DNA of 39,067 nt from CAYRDK01 sp043819345 (GTDB taxonomy: Bacteria > Omnitrophota > Gorgyraeia > Velamenicoccales > Velamenicoccaceae): contig JBDREX010000013.1 in assembly GCA_043819345.1 (NCBI GenBank), positions 1 to 39,067 of the forward strand, written 5' to 3'. Of the stretch, positions 16,888 through 25,160 are shown piece by piece (positions within the stretch are counted from its first letter, which is position 1; each line of letters begins with the position of its first letter). Under the pieces are notes generated by a model. That model was not told the origin of the DNA and ran no database searches. It saw nothing but the letters and a program-made list of their open reading frames with translations. The position numbers and the translations under genes were made by a program.

Positions 16888-16916
16888 AATATAACATATC
16901 AAAACAACTGTGTCAA
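16888..16916 (-). promoter_or_regulatory. Near-consensus sigma-70 promoter of rplM-rpsI
   Basis: On the minus strand TTGACA (16911-16916, perfect -35) and TATATT (16888-16893, five of six for -10) are separated by exactly 17 bases. The expected transcription start, 6-8 bases after the -10, falls at about 16880-16882, only 2-4 bases before the rplM ATG at 16878. An A-rich stretch lies upstream of the -35 box on this strand, as in an UP element. Confidence 0.85.
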
Positions 16917-16997
16917 CTTTTTTTTAATAATATTTTCAGTCAAAAGTAGGCCTGGTTTTTTTCGTAAATCCAATATAACTATATCATTTGAAATAAG

Positions 16998-18593
16998 TTA
17001 TGAGCGTTTAACATAGCTTTTCGAAAAAAATGATATATCCGCGACAATCATTACGAAGACCAAAAACAATAAAATAAAACAAACTTTCGCAGGAACAACT
17101 GCCTTAATGACTCTCCTGATTGCGGAACAACGATGCTCATACAAACACGCTACTTGATTCTGCGCAACTTCTTTGAGTCCGTAGCGATCTATTAGTAACG
17201 GCAATACCTGGTAATAGACATCTTTTGGATCCTTAAACAAGAAAACAAATCTGGCAGACATAACGGGATCAAGCTCATAAAACGGCTTCACTTCAACCAG
17301 CATGGCTGTTGACATCGCTCTATGAGCAAGAGCCGACATCATGCCGCCTCCATACGGATAATTAAAAAAGAAAATATCGTCAACCAAAGAATTCTCCTTC
17401 ATCATCTGGATCAGCTCGTCAACAATTTTCGCATAATAAATCGTCTCCGCTTTCGCCGTCTGCGGCCCTCCCATTCCCCATCTATTGATAAAAGAAGACT
17501 TCAAACTCAAAACAGGCCTCTGCTCAAAAGGAGATAACGAAATAATTGGTGTCGTAAAATAAAACACAAAGACAACAGCAAACAAATAAACGAATAATCT
17601 CTTATTAAAATTTCGCTTCTTTAAATAAGCCCATAACTCATCTAAACTTAAAGCCGCCAATATTGAGATCGGAATCAAGCCTATGCCCGACAAAAAACGA
17701 TCGCGATGCGTAAACAACAAAACTGACATCGCCAGCATAAGAATAATAAAAAAATATAAAGATGATCTTTTCTTCCTAAAACACAAGATAATTCCCGCCA
17801 GTGAGAGAATATACAAGACAGGACTCAAATCCGCGTAGTAAAACTCTAAAGCTCTGACTGAACGGATAAATGAAACATAGTAAAACTCATGCCATAACAA
17901 AGGTGCCGCTAAAACAAGAGCACTCAAGCAAACAAGCAAAATGCGCCTGGCCTCTTTGCGCTCAAAGCCACAATAAAGAAAAAAAGCTAATAAAAACAAC
18001 CACGACATCAAACTATGTGTATAAAAAGAAAGGGCGAGCAATAAAGAAGCGCTCAATACTCTTTTCTTTCGTAAACATACAAAAGAAAAAAGGCCAAAAA
18101 GAAAGGCGAGGGCACAAGGAATATTGCTTGTAATAGCAATAAAAAGGGAAAAAGAAGAGCTCAAAAGCAATAGGCTAAAAAAAGCTATCCGCTTTGAACA
18201 CAATAACCGCAGAACAAACCAAACAGCTCCTAACAAAAAAGGATACGTTATAAAATCAAATAAGCGCGCAATAGTCATTAACCTAACACCACAATCAAAA
18301 AGCATGAGCTCAAAAAGATGAAAAAAAGGCGGATACAAATGAGGCCTGCCAACAGGCGCATACTCCCAAAAAGCCTCTCCTACCCATCCTCCGGCATCGC
18401 TAAAGCCTCTCACAACGCAAAGATGATAATAACAGTCCATAAACAATGGTGAGCCAAACCAATTTGATGCCTGACACAACAAAATAGCAAAAAGAATAAA
18501 ACAAGAATAGAAGTCCCACCTGGCCCCATCACTTAAATTTCTGCGGTTCAGGCAGGCGTTGTATACTTTTGTCATTGTTTGAAATAGTTTCAT
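16998..18593 (-). CDS. Multi-pass membrane protein, GT-C glycosyltransferase-like
   Basis: This 531-aa integral membrane protein has about 11-12 hydrophobic segments, for example near 29-46, 113-133, 136-172, 180-210, 218-235, 257-272, 279-316, 333-352 and a last one at 503-522. A polar domain of about 150 residues precedes the last segment. The first loop contains SPLFMDCYYH (Asp53, His57) and GRPHLYPPFFH (82-92), an acidic/His-rich arrangement like the first extracytoplasmic loop of GT-C enzymes (oligosaccharyltransferase/ArnT type) and related membrane proteins. HRDRF is at 296-300. This suggests transfer of sugar from a polyprenyl carrier, but the substrate is unknown and no glycan genes lie nearby. 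It follows truA by 39 bp, on the same strand, and no clear terminator follows it. The ATG at 18593 is preceded by GGGGCGGAT. An alternative ATG lies at 18575. Confidence 0.75.
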   Translation of the reverse strand: MKLFQTMTKVYNACLNRRNLSDGARWDFYSCFILFAILLCQASNWFGSPLFMDCYYHLCVVRGFSDAGGWVGEAFWEYAPVGRPHLYPPFFHLFELMLFDCGVRLMTIARLFDFITYPFLLGAVWFVLRLLCSKRIAFFSLLLLSSSFSLFIAITSNIPCALAFLFGLFSFVCLRKKRVLSASLLLALSFYTHSLMSWLFLLAFFLYCGFERKEARRILLVCLSALVLAAPLLWHEFYYVSFIRSVRALEFYYADLSPVLYILSLAGIILCFRKKRSSLYFFIILMLAMSVLLFTHRDRFLSGIGLIPISILAALSLDELWAYLKKRNFNKRLFVYLFAVVFVFYFTTPIISLSPFEQRPVLSLKSSFINRWGMGGPQTAKAETIYYAKIVDELIQMMKENSLVDDIFFFNYPYGGGMMSALAHRAMSTAMLVEVKPFYELDPVMSARFVFLFKDPKDVYYQVLPLLIDRYGLKEVAQNQVACLYEHRCSAIRRVIKAVVPAKVCFILLFLVFVMIVADISFFSKSYVKRS

Positions 18594-18632
18594 TAATCCG
18601 CCCCAAAGAAAAACATCGGAGAATCTGAACAG

Positions 18633-19445
18633 CTATTTATAGTCAACTTTTAAAAGATAAAGCCCGCAACCGGAAATACACGGCCCAGCAGCATCCCTAT
18701 TCTTTTTTGAAAGAATCCTCTTCAATTCACCCTTTACCATCTTGCCTCTGCCAATTTCAATTAATGTTCCAACAATATTACGTACCATATTGCGTAAAAA
18801 TCTATCCGCGATTATATCAATAACAATAGCCTCATGCTGTGAAAAAAAAGGGAAAACGCTCCCGCGCCGAATCTTTCTTACATCTATCTTTTTTAATACG
18901 ACAAGGGAATTACGCTCTATGTGATCGGCTGCCTGAAATGATTTAAAATCATGCTGCCCACACAATACCTTAGCTTCCCGGCGCATCAACGCCACATCCA
19001 AAGGATACTTAACCCATAACGCTAACTTAGAACAAAAAATAGGTTTTTTAGGGCCGTTAATAATAATAAAGCGATAAGCGCGTAATTTTGCGTCAAAACG
19101 AGCATGAAAAGTAGGACCTACCTCTTGCGCTTTAATAATGGATATGTCTTTAGGGAGGATTCCATTTAAAGCACGCACCAACTTAGGCATATCTAAATGC
19201 TGATCTATTTTAAAATTAGCTACCTGCCCAACAGCATGCACACCAGCATCTGTACGCCCTGATCCAATAAGTTTAATTTTTTTTTGGAAAATTTTTTGAA
19301 GGGCTTGTTCAATCTCGCCCTGGATGGTCGGTTTTTCTGAAGCCTTGCGATACTGCAGTTTTGCATGTCCTAATGCGCTTTTTTGCACCTGCCAACCGGC
19401 ATAATTTGAGCCGACGTAAGCGATCATTAGCAAAACATTTTGCAT
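18633..19445 (-). CDS. truA: tRNA pseudouridine synthase A
   Basis: The 270-aa enzyme makes pseudouridine at positions 38-40 of tRNA anticodon arms. The catalytic Asp66 is in GSGRTDAGVHAVGQ. YVGSNYAGWQVQ at the N-terminus and ISGCGLYLLKV at the C-terminus are family blocks. Compared with the usual GWQ...PTIQGE spacing there is an insertion of about 14 basic residues (around 22-38). The ATG lacks a clear ribosome site. It lies 24 bp after asd and is probably read through from the fab-leu-asd operon. Confidence 0.96.
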   Translation of the reverse strand: MQNVLLMIAYVGSNYAGWQVQKSALGHAKLQYRKASEKPTIQGEIEQALQKIFQKKIKLIGSGRTDAGVHAVGQVANFKIDQHLDMPKLVRALNGILPKDISIIKAQEVGPTFHARFDAKLRAYRFIIINGPKKPIFCSKLALWVKYPLDVALMRREAKVLCGQHDFKSFQAADHIERNSLVVLKKIDVRKIRRGSVFPFFSQHEAIVIDIIADRFLRNMVRNIVGTLIEIGRGKMVKGELKRILSKKNRDAAGPCISGCGLYLLKVDYK

Positions 19446-19469
19446 ATCTGGATAAAAAAGTTCTATCTC

Positions 19470-20492
19470 TTAACGTTTAATCAAAAGCTCTGCGATCTGA
19501 ATCGCATTTGTTGCCGCGCCCTTACGTAAATTGTCAGCGACAATCCAGAGCCAAAAACCTTTATCATTGTATGGGTCTTTTCTAATACGACCCACATAAA
19601 CAGCGTCTGTCCCTTCAGCGTCAACAGGCAACGGATAAACCGTTTTATCAATATCATCAAGAACTTTAATACCAGGTGATGAGGCCAACACTTGTTTCAG
19701 TTCATCCAGTCCCAAGGAACGTTTTGTCTCTATATAAACAGACTCACAATGCCCCGTCTTTACTGGAACCCGTACTGTTGTCGCTGAAATTTTGATCTTA
19801 TCGCTATGTAAAATCTTATGCGTTTCTTTTACCATCTTCCACTCTTCCGTGGTAAAACCCGCCTCATCAAAACCGCCAATTTGCGGAATAACGTTAAAAG
19901 CAATTCTTTTTGAAAAGGCCTGCGCAACAATAGGCCTATCAGCTAAAAAATCCTGTGTCTGAGAAAAAAGCTCATCCACAGCTTTGCTGCCAGCACCAGA
20001 TGCAGCCTGATAGGTAGAAACAATAATCCTTTTGATTTTTGAAACCCTGTGAATGGGCCCTAACGCTGCTACCATTTGAATTGTGGAACAATTGGGATTG
20101 GCGATAATCCCTTTCTTCTTGTATTTCTTAATATCTTTGGGATTCACTTCCGGCACAATCAAGGGGACATCTGAATCCATGCGAAAATCAGCCCCATTAT
20201 CAATAACAACTGCCCCTCGCTCAACAGCTTCTGGTGCAAAAGTTACCGCGGCACCCTTCTCGCCTTCCGTACCAGCAAATAAAGCAATATCCACACCATC
20301 AAAACTTTGCGCAGATATCTGCTCCACCTGATAAACTATGCCATCAACTTCAATCTGCCGCGCGCTTCTAGCCAGAACCTTCAAGCTGCTCACAGGAAAA
20401 TGACGCTCTCTTAAAATTCTCAACATCTCCAAACCAACCGCGCCAACCCCAACAACAGCTACACTATATTTTGCTTTCTTTTTCATACTCAT
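19470..20492 (-). CDS. asd: Aspartate-semialdehyde dehydrogenase
   Basis: The 340-aa NADPH enzyme reduces aspartyl phosphate to aspartate semialdehyde, the branch point to lysine, threonine and methionine. The active Cys135 is in ANPNCSTIQM, with His248 in VKTGHCES and the AASGAGSKAVDEL block (163-175). VVGVGAVG (13-20) is the nucleotide loop. I chose ATG 20492 (20486 is two codons further in). A TTG-started frame to 20570 adds 26 residues with no family similarity. Upstream of the ATG I see no strong ribosome site, and the leader after leuB is 87 bp. It supplies the DapA substrate although it is operon-linked to leu, not dap. Confidence 0.96.
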   Translation of the reverse strand: MSMKKKAKYSVAVVGVGAVGLEMLRILRERHFPVSSLKVLARSARQIEVDGIVYQVEQISAQSFDGVDIALFAGTEGEKGAAVTFAPEAVERGAVVIDNGADFRMDSDVPLIVPEVNPKDIKKYKKKGIIANPNCSTIQMVAALGPIHRVSKIKRIIVSTYQAASGAGSKAVDELFSQTQDFLADRPIVAQAFSKRIAFNVIPQIGGFDEAGFTTEEWKMVKETHKILHSDKIKISATTVRVPVKTGHCESVYIETKRSLGLDELKQVLASSPGIKVLDDIDKTVYPLPVDAEGTDAVYVGRIRKDPYNDKGFWLWIVADNLRKGAATNAIQIAELLIKR

Positions 20493-20579
20493 CAGTAATT
20501 TAATCGTGTTTACCTGATAGGAATTGATCCTACCTTGCGGAATACTATTCAATAGCTTACAAAAAAACAACCTTCAACT

Positions 20580-21632
20580 TCACTTTAAATTTTTAACAAC
20601 AAGATCGCCCACTTCAACCGTGGAATACCCCATTTTACCAGCACCCAGCGATTTTAAATCCTTTTGGACAAGGTCAATCACCGCATTTTCGATAGACTCT
20701 GCCGCTTGTTTTTCACCAAGCGTATCAAGCATCATAGATACCGCGCAAATTGCAGCCAAAGGATTGATAACATTCTGGCCTGTATACTTTGGCGCAGAAC
20801 CTCCAATAGGTTCAAACATAGAAACTCCTTGTGGATTAATATTTCCTCCAGCAGCAATTCCCATGCCTCCCTGAATCATCGCCCCTAAATCCGTTATAAT
20901 ATCTCCAAACATATTGTCCGTAACAATAACATCGAACCACTCAGGATTCTTAACAAACCACATCGTAGTCGCATCCACATGCGCGTAATCCGTTTTAATA
21001 TCCGGATATTCTTTTGCAACTTCATTAAAAGTTCTCTGCCAAAGATCCCATGCAAATGTTAAAACATTCGTCTTACCACAAAGTGTCAGCTGTTTTCTCT
21101 TGTTTCTTTTGCGCGTAAACTCAAACGCGTAACGAATACAGCGTTCAACGCCTTTTCTTGTGTTATAAGAAATCTGTGTTGCCACCTCATCTGCCGTATT
21201 TTTATCCTTAAACTCCCCCATCCCCTTATACAAGCCTTCGCTATTCTCACGAACAACAACAAAATCAATATCCTTTGGCTTTTTATCTTTAAGGGGACAA
21301 AATGCCTCATTGTACAAACGAATAGGCCGCAAATTAATATACTGATCCAAGGCAAACCTTAATTTAAGCAATATACCCTGCTCTAAAATACCAGGTTTAA
21401 CGTCCGGATGGCCAATAGCGCCCAAAAAAATAGTATCAAATTTTTTTAATTCGCCAATAGCCTCGTCTGGCAAAGTCTCTCCTGTCTTCAAATATCTTTC
21501 TCCGCCAAAATCAAAATTCTTAGTTTCATATTTAAAACTAAATTTTTTACTGGCTGCCTCTAATACTTTCAAGCCCTCTCTAACAACCTCAGGCCCTGTA
21601 CCATCTCCAGGTATAACTGCTATCGTATACAT
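20580..21632 (-). CDS. leuB: 3-isopropylmalate dehydrogenase
   Basis: The 350-aa NAD-dependent beta-decarboxylating dehydrogenase is the third step of leucine synthesis. IPGDGTGPEV (7-16), VRENSEGLY (127-135), Lys187 in CGKTNVL, Asp220 and the metal-binding DNMFGDIITD (239-248) are present. LKLRFALDQYINLRP (89-103) fits isopropylmalate rather than isocitrate dehydrogenases, and leuC and leuD next door settle it. The ATG has AGAAGGGA upstream. leuA is not in the window. Confidence 0.95.
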   Translation of the reverse strand: MYTIAVIPGDGTGPEVVREGLKVLEAASKKFSFKYETKNFDFGGERYLKTGETLPDEAIGELKKFDTIFLGAIGHPDVKPGILEQGILLKLRFALDQYINLRPIRLYNEAFCPLKDKKPKDIDFVVVRENSEGLYKGMGEFKDKNTADEVATQISYNTRKGVERCIRYAFEFTRKRNKRKQLTLCGKTNVLTFAWDLWQRTFNEVAKEYPDIKTDYAHVDATTMWFVKNPEWFDVIVTDNMFGDIITDLGAMIQGGMGIAAGGNINPQGVSMFEPIGGSAPKYTGQNVINPLAAICAVSMMLDTLGEKQAAESIENAVIDLVQKDLKSLGAGKMGYSTVEVGDLVVKNLK

Positions 21633-21663
21633 TTAAAATCCCTTCTATTTAATTCTGTCCAAG

Positions 21664-21731
21664 AACCACAAAAAAATAAAAACTGTGGTTTGTTTCTACT
21701 TGTGACATTGTGGCTTTGTGTCTTTGTGTCC
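21664..21731. repeat. CACAAAG-type intergenic repeat running into the leuD 3' end
   Basis: On the minus strand, 21731-21701 reads as near-tandem 7-10 base units (GGACACAAAG, ACACAAAG, CCACAATG, TCACAAG). A 7-bp inverted repeat ACCACAG-type pair (21664-21670 and 21684-21690, AACCACA/TGTGGTT) follows. The tandem units form the last codons of leuD. GGTCACAAGGACACC at 26963-26977 beside fabH looks like a relative. Confidence 0.6.
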
Positions 21732-22211
21732 TTTTTTAACCCATTCCACTAAACCGCCTTTGTCTATTATCTGACAGACGAATTGCGCAAAAGGCGAAGC
21801 AAGATACACCTGCTGCTTTGTTAAATTCTTCACTTCGCCCTTAGTAAGATTAACCTCTAGCTCATCACCGGTAAAAATATCCTCAACATTTTTTAGCTCA
21901 ATAATGGGCAACCCGATATTAATACTGTTTCTATAAAAAATCCTGGCAAAACTTTTCGCGATGACAAGTGAAACACCACACCCCTTTAAAGCAATAGGCG
22001 CATGCTCCCTTGATGATCCACAACCAAAATTGTTTCCCGCAACCACAATATCTCCCGGAGCTACCTTGCGAGAAAAATCCGCGTCAAGAATCTCCATACA
22101 ATGGCTTCCCAATTCTTTGGGATCTATTGTATTTAAATATCTGGCCGATATAATGTCATCTGTATTGACATCATTTCCAAATTTATGGACTTTACCTTTA
22201 ATGATATGCAT
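21696..22211 (-). CDS. leuD: 3-isopropylmalate dehydratase small subunit
   Basis: The 171-aa swivelling subunit pairs with LeuC to isomerise 2- to 3-isopropylmalate. GKVHKFGNDVNTDDIISARYL at the N-terminus, GNNFGCGSSREHAP in the middle and FYRNSINIGLPII are family blocks of the LeuD/HACN-small type. The ATG at 22211 has AAGGAAAAT upstream; the longer frame overlaps leuC and is discarded. The last 11 or so residues (KGHKDTKPQCHK) are encoded by the CACAAAG repeat and are unlike relatives, so the gene seems to have lost its original stop to a repeat. Confidence 0.96.
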   Translation of the reverse strand: MHIIKGKVHKFGNDVNTDDIISARYLNTIDPKELGSHCMEILDADFSRKVAPGDIVVAGNNFGCGSSREHAPIALKGCGVSLVIAKSFARIFYRNSINIGLPIIELKNVEDIFTGDELEVNLTKGEVKNLTKQQVYLASPFAQFVCQIIDKGGLVEWVKKGHKDTKPQCHK

Positions 22212-22218
22212 ATTTTCC

Positions 22219-23514
22219 TTAAACAACGTCCTCTGGATGAACAATCCGCCCAGCAACGGCTGTTGCCGCCGCAACAGCAGGATTAGATAGATAAACAGAA
22301 CTATTCTTATCCCCCATACGCCCCATAAAATTTCTATTTGTTGTTGCTAGGCACGCCTCACCATCGGCCAAAATCCCCATATGGCCTCCAAGGCACGGCC
22401 CGCATGTTGGCGTAGATACAACGGCACCCGCTTTTACAAAAATTTCTAACAATCCCTCTTTCATCGCCTGCAAGTAAATCGCCTGAGTTGCCGGAATAAC
22501 AAGCAAACGCAAATGAGGATGAACTTTTTTGCCTTTAATAATTTTTGCAGCTATTCTTAAATCAGAAATCCTGCCATTTGTACAAGACCCTATGACGACC
22601 TGATCTATTTTGATCCGGCCTATCTTGTCAACCGGCTTAATATTACTAGGTAAATGCGGGCATGCCACAATAGGTTCCAACTTTGAAATATCATATTCTC
22701 TCACCTGAGAATAAACAGCATCTTTGTCCGACTGCAACTCTTTAAACAGGACATCCCAGTCCTTTTTACTCTTTTTAGTGGCCAAGGGCTGATGACTAGT
22801 AATATATGCCATTGTTTCTGCGTCCGGTTCAACAATGCCTGATTTACCACCAGCTTCAATAGCCATATTACACATGGACAAACGATCATCCATGGAAAGG
22901 CGGCCAATAACACTGCCTGAGAATTCCATTGACCTATAGAGCGCACCCTCAACACCAATATCCCCTATTATATGCAGGATAAGATCCTTGCCACCCATCC
23001 AGCGGGACATCTTGCCATTAAAAACAAATTTCATCGTTTCAGGAACTCTTAGCCATACATGGCCCGTCATCCAGGCCACAGCTAAATCCGTTGAACCAAC
23101 ACCTGTTGAAAAAGCGCCAAGAGCACCATACGTACACGTATGTGAATCTGCCCCAATGACCAAATCCCCTGTCTTAACTAACCCCATCTCGGGCAAAAGT
23201 GCGTGTTCAATACCCATACGCCCAACTTCATAATAATGCTCAATTTTATGTTTGGATGCAAAATTTTTAAGCCGCTTGGCATTATCCGCACTTTTAATAT
23301 CTTTTGCTGGAGTAAAATGATCCGGAATTAACGCAATTTTTTTACGGTCAAAAACTTTTTTAAATCCAGATTTCTCAAATTCATCTATAGCAATCGGGGC
23401 TGTAATATCATTACCAAGTGAAAAATCAACACGTGCCCAGATAAACTCACCAGGCGTAACCGCTTTTTTTCCACAATGCCGAGCCAATATTTTTTGGGTA
23501 ATTGTTTGTGACAT
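22219..23514 (-). CDS. leuC: 3-isopropylmalate dehydratase large subunit
   Basis: The 431-aa aconitase-family subunit carries a [4Fe-4S] cluster. Cys311 in IGSCTNGR and Cys371/Cys374 in TPTCGPCLGG are the three ligands. GADSHTCTYGALGAFSTGVGS (121-141) is also diagnostic. At 431 residues it is of the shorter archaeal-like LeuC/HACN type rather than the 465-residue enterobacterial one. Homoaconitase or a related dehydratase is possible, but leuB and leuD adjacent support leucine. Its ATG directly abuts the fabF stop (no intervening base), and leuD follows after 7 bases. Confidence 0.95.
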   Translation of the reverse strand: MSQTITQKILARHCGKKAVTPGEFIWARVDFSLGNDITAPIAIDEFEKSGFKKVFDRKKIALIPDHFTPAKDIKSADNAKRLKNFASKHKIEHYYEVGRMGIEHALLPEMGLVKTGDLVIGADSHTCTYGALGAFSTGVGSTDLAVAWMTGHVWLRVPETMKFVFNGKMSRWMGGKDLILHIIGDIGVEGALYRSMEFSGSVIGRLSMDDRLSMCNMAIEAGGKSGIVEPDAETMAYITSHQPLATKKSKKDWDVLFKELQSDKDAVYSQVREYDISKLEPIVACPHLPSNIKPVDKIGRIKIDQVVIGSCTNGRISDLRIAAKIIKGKKVHPHLRLLVIPATQAIYLQAMKEGLLEIFVKAGAVVSTPTCGPCLGGHMGILADGEACLATTNRNFMGRMGDKNSSVYLSNPAVAAATAVAGRIVHPEDVV

Positions 23515-24756
23515 CTATTCCTTAAATGCTTTGATAATTAAAGAGGCGTTATGTCCACCAAAACCTAACGCATTAGACATGGCAGCGCTTATTTTTACAC
23601 TCCGAGCTTTATGTGCGACATAATCCAAATCACATTCCGGATCAGGAGTATCTAAATTAATAGTAGGCGGAACAATCCCCTCTTGCATAGCCAAACAACA
23701 TGCTATAAATTCTACCCCTCCGGCCGCTCCAAGAAGATGGCCGGTCATGGATTTTGTAGAACTGACGGAAAGTTTTTTCACATAATCCTGAAATACTTTT
23801 TTTAATGCCAATGTCTCAATTTTATCATTTAAATAAGTGGAAGTTCCATGCGCGTTAACGTAACTAATGTCTTGCGGCGTAAGAAAAGCATCTTTTAATG
23901 CAGCTCGCATCGCTCTAACACATCCATCACCTGACGGATCAGGAGCTGTTATATGATAAGCATCTCCGGACATACCATAACCCGCGACTTCACAAAAAAT
24001 CTTTGCCCCTCTTTTTAAAGCATGCTGCATCTCCTCTAAAATAACGAGGCCGGCACCCTCCCCCATAACAAAACCATCTCTATCTTTATCAAAAGGACGC
24101 GATGCTTTTTGAGGTTCATCATTACGGCGAGAAAGACTTTTTAGCGCACAAAAACCTCCGACACCCAATGTGGTAACAGCTCCCTCTGTCCCTCCTGCCA
24201 ACATGACGTCAGCATCACCATACTGAATAATCCTGTACGCGTCACCAATAGCATGATTACCCGTTGCACATGCCGTAGCAACACAAGAATTCGGCCCTTT
24301 AAAGCCATATCTCATAGACACATGGCCAGATGCCTCATTGACGATAAGCATGGGAATTAAAAACGGCGTTAACTTGGAAGGCCCTCTTCTTAAAAGAACC
24401 TCGTGCTGCTCTTCAATGATACGCAAGCTTCCAATTCCTGAACCAATCAAAACGCCAAAACGCGTTAAATCATGTTGTTGAAAATCAAAAGCAGCTTTCG
24501 CCACACATTCTTGTGCAGCAGCCATCGCATAATGCACGAATTTTTCAGTATGTTTCACCTCTTTTTTTGACATGAAATCTTCTGGATTGAAATTTTTTAC
24601 CTGCCCTGCGATCTGAGCATCATACGCCGAGGCATCAAAATATGTAATCTTATCAATCCCGCTTTTTCCGGATACCAATCCCTGCCAAAGCTCTTCAGAA
24701 GTATTCCCCAGCGGTGACACAGCACCAAACCCTGTTACTACAACTCTCCGTTTCAT
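23515..24756 (-). CDS. fabF: 3-oxoacyl-ACP synthase II
   Basis: The 413-aa KAS II elongates acyl chains with malonyl-ACP in type II fatty-acid synthesis. The catalytic triad is Cys163 (ATACATG), His303 (NAHGTS) and His340 (SMTGHLLGAAGG), identical to E. coli FabF numbering. The ATG has GCGAGGG upstream. It is separated from acpP by a hairpin at 24773-24796 and runs directly into leuC with no gap, so fatty-acid and leucine genes share one transcript. Confidence 0.98.
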   Translation of the reverse strand: MKRRVVVTGFGAVSPLGNTSEELWQGLVSGKSGIDKITYFDASAYDAQIAGQVKNFNPEDFMSKKEVKHTEKFVHYAMAAAQECVAKAAFDFQQHDLTRFGVLIGSGIGSLRIIEEQHEVLLRRGPSKLTPFLIPMLIVNEASGHVSMRYGFKGPNSCVATACATGNHAIGDAYRIIQYGDADVMLAGGTEGAVTTLGVGGFCALKSLSRRNDEPQKASRPFDKDRDGFVMGEGAGLVILEEMQHALKRGAKIFCEVAGYGMSGDAYHITAPDPSGDGCVRAMRAALKDAFLTPQDISYVNAHGTSTYLNDKIETLALKKVFQDYVKKLSVSSTKSMTGHLLGAAGGVEFIACCLAMQEGIVPPTINLDTPDPECDLDYVAHKARSVKISAAMSNALGFGGHNASLIIKAFKE

Positions 24757-24772
24757 CAGCCCTCGCTAATAA

Positions 24773-24796
24773 ATACCCCGACATAAGCCGGGGCAT
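24773..24796 (-). terminator. Hairpin between acpP and fabF, possible attenuator
   Basis: An 8-bp stem (24773-24780 with 24789-24796, containing one G-U pair and a CCCCG/CGGGG core) has an 8-base loop. The minus-strand tail TTATTAGCG is a poor T tract, so termination would be partial. It sits between acpP, normally very highly expressed, and fabF, and could reduce downstream transcription or protect the acpP mRNA end. Confidence 0.5.
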
Positions 24797-24835
24797 ATAT
24801 GAATTCTGATGGATAGAAACAAGATATCCATCTAA

Positions 24836-25078
24836 CTATTTTTTCGTAATCTTTTCTTCTATATATTTGACCGCATCACCAACACTGGTCATTTTCTCCG
24901 CATCTTCATCCGGAATCTCAATGCCAAACTCTTCTTCTAAAGCCATAACCAACTCAACCGTATCCAAGGAATCAGCACCTAAATCCTCAACAAAAGAAGC
25001 CTCAGGTGTAACCTCTTCCGGTTTTACTCCCAATTGCTCAGCGATAATTGATTTCACTCTATTGACTGCATCTGTCAT
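24836..25078 (-). CDS. acpP: Acyl carrier protein
   Basis: The 80-aa acidic carrier protein bears acyl chains on 4'-phosphopantetheine attached to Ser37 in EDLGADSLDTVEL. Length, the single central DSL motif and the acidic helix II (ELVMALEEEFGIEIPDEDAEK, split around 45-65) are standard. I start it at 25078 because of a perfect AGGAGG six bases upstream; a 17-residue Cys/Arg-rich extension in the longer frame is spurious. It lies between fabG and fabF. Confidence 0.98.
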   Translation of the reverse strand: MTDAVNRVKSIIAEQLGVKPEEVTPEASFVEDLGADSLDTVELVMALEEEFGIEIPDEDAEKMTSVGDAVKYIEEKITKK

Positions 25079-25160
25079 TCTATTCCTCCTGTTTTCACAT
25101 TTCCGACAAGAACAAACTCTTCTCGTCATCCTCTGTTGCCGATATCATTTTTTAAAAGAA

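Noticed and set aside
20493..20570. Upstream extension of asd to a TTG at 20570
   Set aside because: The 26 added residues are unlike aspartate-semialdehyde dehydrogenases and the SD-like AAGG touches the TTG with no spacing.
21086..21355. Minus-strand 89-codon ORF inside leuB
   Set aside because: It is an alternative frame of leuB, whose protein is intact and full of family motifs across this stretch.
22701..22958. Minus-strand 85-codon ORF inside leuC
   Set aside because: It is a shadow frame of the intact leuC gene without a ribosome site.
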